Shown one piece after another: positions 1 to 4,752 of a DNA stretch of 9,984 nt. The stretch is from a bacterium. GTDB taxonomy: Bacteria; Babelota; Babeliae; Babelales; Vermiphilaceae. The stretch covers positions 1 through 9,984 of the forward strand of contig DAOVGZ010000030.1 of assembly GCA_030672115.1 (NCBI GenBank), in the 5' to 3' direction. Under the pieces are notes generated by a model, which had not been told where the DNA came from, ran no database searches, and worked only from the letters and a program-made list of their open reading frames with translations. The position numbers and the translations under genes are program-made. Position 1 is the stretch's first letter. The number at the start of each line of letters is the position of its first letter.

Positions 1-669
1 AATGCTATGGATGAATTAAGTCTAAAGTGGGGAAAAAAACATAAAGAATACAAGTACCCTATACTAGTAGGCTGGACCATTTATAAAATACAAAAAATGG
101 GAACTAAAATTCAGCCTGAAATTGGATTCTGCCCAAATCTTCTTGATAGTAGTACGAAAGAAATTTTTGTTACAAATATAAAAAAGTTTTCCGATGCCAA
201 AAACAGAATCGCCAGTAAAACGAGAATAAGTCAGATTATATTTTATAACTTTTTTGACTTTAGAAAAACAAAGCAATATTTCGCAAAGTACTTCGGAGAT
301 AAAAAACCAAAGATAGGGAAAAAAACTGCGTGCGAACTTGCCTTAAGAGAACTCAAAAAAGAATATAATAACGAAAAGACTCTATTAGAAAAACAAAATC
401 AGAAAGACAAAAAATTAACACAAAATGAAATTAATGAAGTAACTCAATTCTTTAAAGAATTAGTCGAAAAAGAAAATGAATTACTCAAAGAAGAAAAAGA
501 AAATGAATTACTCAAAGAAGAAAAAGAAATTGAAATTATTAAAAAAGAAAATGAAAAACTTAACAAAACAATAACAGTACTTAAACAAACAATAAGAACT
601 GCTATAAAAGAAAATGCTAAACTTAAAATTGAAATTAAAAAATTAAAGTCTTTAGTTAATAACAAATAA
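1..669 (+). CDS. Exported coiled-coil protein, array copy 1 (5' end cut by window)
   Basis: Unrecognised family. The window opens inside the gene. The first codons read N-A-M-D-E-L-S-L-K-W, which matches the signal-peptide end and mature start of the copy at 885 (NAMDELSLKW), so the ATG at 7 is not the true start and the signal peptide lies upstream of the window. Counting from that Met, Cys42 and Cys109 match two cysteines of copy 2. Residues 118 to 220 are a long Lys/Glu/Asn-rich coiled coil with a duplicated nine-residue unit at about 156-173. The tail (KENAKLKIEIKKLK) resembles the tail of copy 4 (KENKKLKLLL). A strong terminator follows 17 bases after the stop. Probably secreted to the periplasm or beyond; function unknown. 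That it is coding and that it belongs to the array are certain; any role would be guesswork. Confidence 0.9.
   Translation, partial: NAMDELSLKWGKKHKEYKYPILVGWTIYKIQKMGTKIQPEIGFCPNLLDSSTKEIFVTNIKKFSDAKNRIASKTRISQIIFYNFFDFRKTKQYFAKYFGDKKPKIGKKTACELALRELKKEYNNEKTLLEKQNQKDKKLTQNEINEVTQFFKELVEKENELLKEEKENELLKEEKEIEIIKKENEKLNKTITVLKQTIRTAIKENAKLKIEIKKLKSLVNNK
472..525 (+). repeat. Two perfect 27-bp tandem repeats within copy 1
   Basis: The 27-base unit at 472-498 is repeated exactly at 499-525, encoding two copies of ENELLKEEK, with partial copies on either side (EKE before, EKEIEI after). It is in frame, so it lengthens the coiled coil by nine residues per unit. Exact identity at every base suggests a recent duplication, or continuing slippage. 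Confidence 0.9.
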
Positions 670-685
670 TTAAATAAGCATGTAA

Positions 686-724
686 TAAAAAGAAGGGGCT
701 CTTTATCAGAGCCCCTTCTTTTTA
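686..724 (+). terminator. Intrinsic terminator after array copy 1
   Basis: A perfect 17-bp stem: the arm at 686-702 (core AAAAAGAAGGGGCTC) pairs with 708-724 (core GAGCCCCTTCTTTTT) around a 5-base loop. The A-tract on the left and T-tract on the right make it work in either direction. It separates array copy 1 from the promoter of the next operon. Confidence 0.93.
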
Positions 725-741
725 CACCTATCTTGAAATTC

Positions 742-769
742 TTTTCAAAAAAACCTATTGCGCTATACT
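742..769 (+). promoter_or_regulatory. Promoter of the array copy 2-4 operon
   Basis: A TATACT -10 box at 764-769 lies 16 bases after a weak -35 candidate TTTTCA (742-747). The -10 box is identical to those upstream of the flippase gene (2996-3001) and dnaK (4664-4669). The whole element is conserved in the second cassette copy. The expected transcript start is near 776, giving an untranslated leader of about 110 bases before the ATG at 885. Confidence 0.65.
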
Positions 770-831
770 TTTTAAATATAAAAAACTGAAAGCAAGCTTA
801 AACCAATTATAGAATCAATAATAGAAAAGTT

Positions 832-956
832 AAATTAACACCAATGAAACCTAAAAAAACTAACCCTAAAAGGAAAAAACTATTATGAAAAAGAAATTAA
901 TTTTAACTACCATTATTTCACTGTTTGCCCTTGGCTCGTTGCAAATGAATGCTATG
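832..956 (+). repeat. 5' gene cassette repeat (leader plus signal peptide), copy A
   Basis: This 125-base block covers the leader, ribosome site, start codon and whole signal-peptide coding region of array copy 2. It is repeated at 1622-1748 in front of and within copy 3. A run of 46 identical bases (868-913 and 1660-1705) covers the AAAAGGA ribosome site, the ATG and the first nine codons. A weaker version lies at the start of copy 4 from about 2240. Confidence 0.9.
844..888 (+). other. Possible 14-codon upstream ORF overlapping the next start
   Basis: An ATG at 844 opens a short frame, MKPKKTNPKRKKLL, whose TGA (886-888) overlaps the ATG of array copy 2 as ATGA. In the equivalent leader of copy 3 an extra base breaks the frame, so the matching ATG (1634) gives only six codons. 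The shared ending PKRKKLL followed by TGA survives there without an in-frame start. It may be a vestige of a former upstream gene tail rather than a working leader peptide. No good ribosome site precedes it. Confidence 0.25.
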
Positions 957-1586
957 GATGAATTAAGTCTAAAGTGGAAAAAAGAATATAAAGGATACTA
1001 TTATCCTATACTAACAAGCTGGTATATCTATAAAATACAAAAAATAATGTCCACGAATCACCCCAAACTTGGGGTATGTAAAGAAATAATCCCCCTTTTC
1101 AACACTAATTTCGACATAGGAAATCGTTTGAAAAGAATTGAAAGTTTTTCCTATAAAGAAAAAAAGAAATGGCAAAAAGAAAGATATATAGACACATATA
1201 ACAATCATTTCGCTTCAAGAAAAATGGCCCCAATTAAAGGCAAAACTAAATGCGCAATTTCCCTAAGAAAACTCAAAAAAGAATTAGACAAAGAAGTAAC
1301 AGAATTAATAAAGAAAAAAACTGATAAAAAATTAACACCAAAAGAAATTGCAGAAGTCGATCAATTTCAAAAAAAACAAGCAAAATCATTAGTCCCAATA
1401 TATACTGAAAAAATCCAAAAATTAACAGGCTTCAAAGGCGAACAAAACCTCCAAAAACTTAAAAAAATACTTATTAACTTCAAAAAAGAAGCTAAGGAAA
1501 AACTTAAAAAAGAAAATGCAGAACTTAAAAAAAGACATAAACTATTCTTAGGCTTAGTCTCCGGCTATTCAGAAGAAAAAGAATAA
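885..1586 (+). CDS. Exported coiled-coil protein, array copy 2
   Basis: A 233-residue protein of unrecognised family. The start is fixed by AAAAGGA (868-874), 10 bases before the ATG, and by the signal peptide that follows: KKK, hydrophobic residues 5-18, and a likely cleavage after Asn22-Ala23. The mature part begins MDELSLKWKKEYKGYYYPIL, close to copy 1. Cys65 and Cys123 match the two cysteines of copy 1. Residues 124 to 220 are Lys/Glu-rich and probably helical, with a segment at about 180-200 (FKGEQNLQKLKKIL) shared with copy 4. The last dozen residues (GLVSGYSEEKE) do not resemble the tails of copies 1 and 4, and an out-of-frame remnant of that tail follows. It looks first in an operon with copies 3 and 4. 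Likely secreted; role unknown. Confidence 0.93.
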   Translation: MKKKLILTTIISLFALGSLQMNAMDELSLKWKKEYKGYYYPILTSWYIYKIQKIMSTNHPKLGVCKEIIPLFNTNFDIGNRLKRIESFSYKEKKKWQKERYIDTYNNHFASRKMAPIKGKTKCAISLRKLKKELDKEVTELIKKKTDKKLTPKEIAEVDQFQKKQAKSLVPIYTEKIQKLTGFKGEQNLQKLKKILINFKKEAKEKLKKENAELKKRHKLFLGLVSGYSEEKE

Positions 1587-1680
1587 GAACTAATATAAAC
1601 AAAATAAAAAACTTAAAATTGAAATTAACAGCAATGGAACCGCAAAAAAACTAACCCCCAAAAGGAAAAAACTATTATGA
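1561..1680 (+). pseudogene. Out-of-frame remnant of a family coiled-coil tail
   Basis: In frame +1, overlapping the end of copy 2 and filling the gap to copy 3, the sequence reads PAIQKKKNKN, stop, then YKQNKKLKIEIN and on to PKRKKLL, stop. KLKIEI matches the tail of copy 1 (KENAKLKIEIKK). At DNA level the 20 bases at 1609-1628 equal 619-638. The TGA (1678-1680) overlaps the ATG of copy 3. It is best read as a decayed tail, of copy 2 itself after a frameshift or of a lost neighbour. The clearest part is 1594-1630; the upstream portion is a weaker match. Confidence 0.55.
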
Positions 1681-1748
1681 AAAAGAAATTAATTTTAACT
1701 ACCATGCTTTCACTGCTCGCCTTTGGCTCGTTGCAAATGAATGCGATG
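1622..1748 (+). repeat. 5' gene cassette repeat (leader plus signal peptide), copy B
   Basis: Second copy of the block at 832-956, about two bases longer, with scattered substitutions outside the 46-base identical core. Retention of an almost unchanged ribosome site and signal peptide above diverged mature sequences indicates that export and translation signals are kept while the cargo changes. Confidence 0.9.
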
Positions 1749-2141
1749 CTTACTCTTGAAACGTTGAAAACGAATACGATAAATAAAATTGGAAAAGTAA
1801 TTGGCTCTATGAATCTCAAAGATTTAGAAGGAAAAGGAATTAGATTTTATGGACATCGTTATAAAAAAATTAAGGCTACAGAAGCATTGTTTATAAATAA
1901 TTTTAATCAGGCATACTCTGGTAGAGCTTTTTCCACTGAGGAAGAGGAAGATTCTTTTTTAGAAAATAAAACCCAATATGCAGGAGAAAGCGGTCGGCAC
2001 GAATGCCTTCCTAAAAATGAACTTGGTACAGAATTGCAAAAAATCAAAGAAGAGTATTTATCTAAAAAAGAAAAAATAAATCAATACCTCGTCAAAAAAA
2101 AAGGGAAAATACATTTCTTCTCCTTCTCAGAAGAAGAATAA
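1677..2141 (+). CDS. Exported protein, array copy 3, probably shortened by frameshift
   Basis: A 154-residue member of the same exported family. The start has AAAGGA (1661-1666) 10 bases upstream and a signal peptide nearly identical to copy 2, with cleavage after Ala23. The mature part has diverged: an acidic patch STEEEED at about 87-92 and only one cysteine, Cys110 (context RHEC, followed by LQKIKEEY, which matches the second conserved cysteine region of the other copies). The first family cysteine is absent. The protein stops soon after a run of nine A at 2094-2102. In another frame the sequence continues as a recognisable coiled-coil tail. It is therefore shorter than its 213-233 residue relatives and may be a degenerating gene, though it keeps intact expression and export signals. 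Function unknown. Confidence 0.8.
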   Translation: MKKKLILTTMLSLLAFGSLQMNAMLTLETLKTNTINKIGKVIGSMNLKDLEGKGIRFYGHRYKKIKATEALFINNFNQAYSGRAFSTEEEEDSFLENKTQYAGESGRHECLPKNELGTELQKIKEEYLSKKEKINQYLVKKKGKIHFFSFSEEE

Positions 2142-2266
2142 AAAATATCTCAATTCTTCTTGGCGAAACAAACCTTAAAAAGATTAAAAAAATACTCATT
2201 TAAATTCGGAAAAAATTAGAATCCACGAATAATGAACTTAAAAAAGAAAGCAGAACACTATTATGA
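2132..2266 (+). pseudogene. Frameshifted tail of array copy 3, with an internal stop
   Basis: In frame +2 this reads RIKNISILLGETNLKKIKKILI (split here for reading: RIKNISILLGE, TNLKKIKKILI), a TAA at 2201-2203, then IRKKLESTNNELKKESRTLL and TGA. It aligns along its length with copy 4 (QIKNLTNLKG, KNLKELKNILL, ELKKENKTL) and with copy 2 (GEQNLQKLKKILI). It starts inside the end of copy 3 and its TGA overlaps the ATG of copy 4. At least two lesions, a frameshift and a nonsense codon, separate it from copy 3. Confidence 0.75.
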
Positions 2267-2904
2267 CTAAAAAACTAATTTTAACTATCGTTATTTCACT
2301 GCTTACTCTTAAAACGTTGCAAACAAATGCTATGAAGATCCATGAATGGAGTGCCGTAAATAACCAAAAATGGATCACCATGATTGGAAAAACTATAATA
2401 AAATTTAATAAAAAAAATAATATAGAACCATATTTCCTATGCAAAGAATTAGCAAGCCCAATTGTTTTATCGCTTTCTTCATCGGATCAAGTAAATAGCG
2501 CAAATTTTCACCATCAAAACATATTTAATATGTATATTAAAAAGCCGATAAATTTTGCAATGAACTTAAGTTTAAAATTATCAGAATCACCAAGATTATC
2601 AAAGTTTCCGGACACACCTTGTTGCAAAAAATTACAAAAAATTAAAGATAAATTTGATTTTACAGACTGTGTTTTTCAAATCAAAAATTTAACAAATCTC
2701 AAAGGTAAAAAAAACCTCAAAGAACTTAAAAATATACTTCTTGAGTACAAAAATAAAACTACGAGCAAACTTGAATTAAACACAGAGCTTAAAAAAGAAA
2801 ACAAAACACTTTATGCAAAAAATACTATTTTTAAAAAAACAATAGAAACTATTGTAAAAGAAAATAAAAAATTAAAACTTTTACTCAATAAAAAAAATAA
2901 TTAA
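2263..2904 (+). CDS. Exported coiled-coil protein, array copy 4
   Basis: A 213-residue member of the exported family. The signal peptide (MTKKLILT start, hydrophobic core to about residue 16, QTNA then Met24) is a diverged form of those in copies 2 and 3. The AAAAGGA site of the other copies is missing here; only a purine-rich AAAAAGAAAG stretch (2240-2249) lies upstream, so translation may be weaker or depend on upstream ribosomes. The mature part carries Cys60, the pair Cys120-Cys121 and Cys136; Cys60 and Cys120/121 fall where copies 1 and 2 have theirs. Residues 137 to 213 form a Lys/Asn-rich coiled coil ending like copy 1. It is the last gene of the operon, with a terminator 6 bases after the stop. 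Probably secreted; role unknown. Confidence 0.9.
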   Translation: MTKKLILTIVISLLTLKTLQTNAMKIHEWSAVNNQKWITMIGKTIIKFNKKNNIEPYFLCKELASPIVLSLSSSDQVNSANFHHQNIFNMYIKKPINFAMNLSLKLSESPRLSKFPDTPCCKKLQKIKDKFDFTDCVFQIKNLTNLKGKKNLKELKNILLEYKNKTTSKLELNTELKKENKTLYAKNTIFKKTIETIVKENKKLKLLLNKKNN

Positions 2905-2910
2905 ATAACC

Positions 2911-2960
2911 ATGTAATAAAAAGAAGGGGTCGTTACCGGACCCCCTTCTTTTTATTACAT
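2911..2960 (+). terminator. Intrinsic terminator after array copy 4
   Basis: The arm at 2911-2931 (ATGTAATAAAAAGAAGGGGTC in two parts: ATGTAATAAA, AAGAAGGGGTC) pairs with 2939-2960 with a single bulged C and a 7-base loop (2932-2938). A and T tracts flank a GC-rich upper stem. It is homologous to the hairpin at 686-724, but its upper stem and loop have changed while pairing is kept. It ends the array operon just upstream of the flippase promoter. Confidence 0.93.
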
Positions 2961-2973
2961 ATATCCTAAGTTC

Positions 2974-3001
2974 TTTTCAAAAAAAACTATTGCGCTATAC
3001 T
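2974..3001 (+). promoter_or_regulatory. Flippase promoter abutting the start codon
   Basis: TTTTCA (2974-2979), 16 bases, TATACT (2996-3001), the same arrangement as at 742-769. The usual start point, 6-8 bases after the -10 box, falls at about 3007-3009, right at the ATG of the flippase gene. There is no Shine-Dalgarno-like purine stretch between the -10 box and the ATG (the bases are TTCTTTT), which implies a leaderless mRNA. Confidence 0.6.
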
Positions 3002-3008
3002 TTCTTTT

Positions 3009-4385
3009 ATGAAAATTCAACGTCTGCATTCAACATTTTCAAACGCAATTGGCTGGAATGCTTTTTTATTTATCATTCAAAAAACTCTATTCATTTCTCT
3101 TTCCCTTTTATTGTATAAAAACTTAACAACACGCGATTTTTCTTTATGGGCAAACATTAACAGTATAATTTTTTTACTGCTGTTGTGGCTTGATTTTGGT
3201 TTTCGTAAATCATTACCACGTTTTGCGCCAGAATTTGCAAAAAATAGTTTTTCTATGCGCAAATTTATTCAAGCTATATTTTTATTTCAAGGTGGAATTT
3301 TGTTAATAGCAATGCCACTTTTTTACTTTTTGGCGCCAAAATTTGCACAAAGTATTGGACTGGGACAATCGATCAAAGTTTTATATTTAGGATCAATTCT
3401 TTTTTTTGTAGAAGGACTGGTTGCAATTGTACGCCTTGTATTTCATTCTTATTTTTGGCAAAAACAGTTCAATCTTGTCGCTTCAGCAGCTCTTACCATT
3501 CAAATGGGTATTAACCTTGTATTAATCTCTTTTTTACAAAAAAACTCATCGATGCTCGTACAATCAATTTTTTTAGTCAAAATAATTATTGGCACAATAA
3601 TCTTTCTTATTAGTTTATGGAATCTTAAAAAGTTGTACGAAAAAAAACTAAAACAAATTAAAAATGAATCTGTAACTGTAAAAAAAAGCGATTTCATCAA
3701 ACATTCTGGGCTTATGTGGGTCAATAACAGCATAAAAAGTTTAACTGAAAGAAATTTTCTGGTTCCATTGTTTACTTATACTTTTGGACCTGCAACTGCA
3801 AATCTTTTTAAAATTGCTAATGATGGAGCGTTATTTTTTCAACGAATTGTCATTAAAACGATTGGAACGACTGATACCTCGTTATTAGCTCATATCGAAG
3901 CAAAATCAGCCAAAAACGAAGACTTTTCAAATGGCTTTAACGTTATTATAAGAAAAACCACAAGTTTCTGTATTCCCATTGTGGTAATTGCTTTTATATT
4001 CGCACCAAAATTTTTGGGCCTTTTTTACCAACCGCAAGCCAGCAAACTTTTTTTTATTTTACTTATTGGCTACCTAGCACATGCTCTTCTTTCACCTTAT
4101 GAGCGAGTTTTAGAGGTAAAACGGGACTACACCACCCTTTTGCTTGCTTATATTCCTTATGTTTTTTTAATTTTTTCTTTTTTATGGTTTAACTTGCTTA
4201 CGTGTATTGGTCTTACATGGTCAATAATTACTATCCAAACCGTTCGATTGGTAAGTGTTTTAATATCTCTTTTATGCACTATCAAACGATATAAGCTTCC
4301 TTTTCCCTATAAATTTGCTCTATCCCTTTTTGGAATAACCCTCGTCTCGTGCTTATTAATTTTTACAGCAATAAAATTAATCTAA
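3009..4385 (+). CDS. MOP-superfamily flippase (Wzx/oligosaccharide flippase-like)
   Basis: A 458-residue polytopic inner-membrane protein with the length and layout of polysaccharide or lipid-linked oligosaccharide flippases. Hydrophobic segments alternate along the whole chain, roughly at 14-35, 47-64, 86-109, 123-143, 156-176, 183-204, 250-262, 319-339, 346-362, 377-394, 398-421 and 436-457, about a dozen spans. A basic loop at 205-228 divides the two halves. Near the start, LDFGFRKSLPRFAPEF (61-76) resembles the motif found in this superfamily after the second span. Such proteins flip lipid-linked glycans to the outer face of the inner membrane; the substrate cannot be told from sequence, and no glycosyltransferase genes are nearby. 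The start at 3009 is the first in-frame ATG and lies directly after a promoter. Superfamily membership is fairly sure, the exact subfamily is not. Confidence 0.82.
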   Translation: MKIQRLHSTFSNAIGWNAFLFIIQKTLFISLSLLLYKNLTTRDFSLWANINSIIFLLLLWLDFGFRKSLPRFAPEFAKNSFSMRKFIQAIFLFQGGILLIAMPLFYFLAPKFAQSIGLGQSIKVLYLGSILFFVEGLVAIVRLVFHSYFWQKQFNLVASAALTIQMGINLVLISFLQKNSSMLVQSIFLVKIIIGTIIFLISLWNLKKLYEKKLKQIKNESVTVKKSDFIKHSGLMWVNNSIKSLTERNFLVPLFTYTFGPATANLFKIANDGALFFQRIVIKTIGTTDTSLLAHIEAKSAKNEDFSNGFNVIIRKTTSFCIPIVVIAFIFAPKFLGLFYQPQASKLFFILLIGYLAHALLSPYERVLEVKRDYTTLLLAYIPYVFLIFSFLWFNLLTCIGLTWSIITIQTVRLVSVLISLLCTIKRYKLPFPYKFALSLFGITLVSCLLIFTAIKLI

Positions 4386-4396
4386 AAAGAAAAAAA

Positions 4397-4488
4397 GGGG
4401 CTTGGACAGCCATTTTCCTTCGTTTTAACCCCCTGTTAAGACCCACCGAATAAACATCATGGAAAAGGAAAATGGCTGTCCAAGCCCC
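4397..4488. other. Long stem-loop: 24-bp perfect inverted repeat
   Basis: The arms at 4397-4420 (GGGGCTTGGACAGCCATTTT then CCTT) and 4465-4488 are perfect reverse complements over 24 bp. They enclose a 44-base loop that contains a small hairpin of its own (TTAAC at 4425-4429 with GTTAA at 4435-4439). It lies 11 bases after the flippase stop and may act as its terminator, but the + strand lacks a clear T-run after the stem (CCCCTATTTACTT). Read on the - strand the stem is followed by CCCC and a strong T-tract, so it fits better as a - strand terminator. It could also be a small mobile element or a processed RNA. Structure certain, role unknown. Confidence 0.8.
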
Positions 4489-4641
4489 CTATTTACTTAA
4501 CTACAAAAAACACTGCTTAGATGCTTCTACAAAAAAAGTATCTAAGTCGACTGAGGCGTTATGCGACAAAGCGGAGCTATCAATTTTAGATTAATCAATA
4601 AAAAATTTGAGTCTAACCACTAAGATTTCTTTAGTCGTCCG
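4489..4641. other. Gene-free intergenic stretch with a small hairpin
   Basis: No convincing coding frame or tRNA was found here. The clearest structure is a 10-bp hairpin with one G-T pair, CTTAGATGCT (4516-4525) with AGTATCTAAG (4537-4546). A weaker ACTAA/TTAGT pair lies at 4619-4635, just upstream of the dnaK promoter. The part at 4546-4580 is noticeably richer in GC than its surroundings. A small RNA is possible but unsupported by any recognised motif. Confidence 0.4.
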
Positions 4642-4669
4642 TTGACAAGTCAAACCGAGCCCTTATACT
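4642..4669 (+). promoter_or_regulatory. dnaK promoter (sigma-70 type) with overlapping palindrome
   Basis: Consensus -35 TTGACA (4642-4647), 16-base spacer, -10 TATACT (4664-4669). This is the strongest promoter in the window, with an expected start near 4676 and a leader of about 77 bases. The -35 box lies in a 12-base palindrome, TTGAC-AA-GTCAA (4642-4653), a possible operator. No CIRCE element (TTAGCACTC-N9-GAGTGCTAA) is present, so HrcA control of the usual kind is not indicated. Confidence 0.8.
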
Positions 4670-4752
4670 GAACTATAGGAATAAAGCAAAGTTCATAATT
4701 TTTAAAATGATAGTAGAAGTTAACAGACAAAACAAACAAAAGGAATATAACT

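Larger units (their letters stand above)
664..770 (+). repeat. Duplicated terminator-promoter cassette, copy 1
   Basis: About 107 bases spanning the end of array copy 1, a terminator hairpin and a promoter. It recurs at 2895-3002 after array copy 4. Shared blocks include AAATAATTAAATAA, ATGTAATAAAAAGAAGGGG, TTCTTTTCAAAAAAA and CTATTGCGCTATACTTT. The loop and upper stem of the hairpin have diverged but with pairing preserved. The duplication of gene plus intergenic region probably happened as one unit. Confidence 0.85.
2895..3002 (+). repeat. Duplicated terminator-promoter cassette, copy 2
   Basis: Near-copy of 664-770. It runs from the last codons of array copy 4 through the terminator to the -10 box of the flippase promoter. 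Sequence outside the hairpin loop is highly conserved, including the promoter core CTATTGCGCTATACTTT. Divergence begins immediately downstream, where one copy leads into a leader and the other into an ATG. Confidence 0.85.

Noticed and set aside
444..665. Hydrophobic 73-residue frame on the - strand
   Set aside because: It is the antisense shadow of the Lys/Glu coiled coil of array copy 1; such codons read backwards give Phe/Leu/Ser-rich frames. The same applies to the other - strand frames (for example 6190-6516, 7200-7454, 8275-8580, 9152-9385).
733..769. TTGAAA at 733-738 as the -35 box of the array promoter
   Set aside because: The spacer to TATACT would be 25 bases, too long, and TTGAAA is not preserved in the second cassette copy, whereas TTTTCA at 16 bases is.
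4546..4640. tRNA or integron attC-like site upstream of dnaK
   Set aside because: A TTTGAGTCTAACCAC stretch and a GTCTAAC word looked suggestive, but there is no acceptor stem or cloverleaf, and no matching GTTRRRY partner was found nearby.
4600..4752. CIRCE/HrcA operator before dnaK
   Set aside because: No TTAGCACTC-N9-GAGTGCTAA or close variant is present in the promoter or leader.
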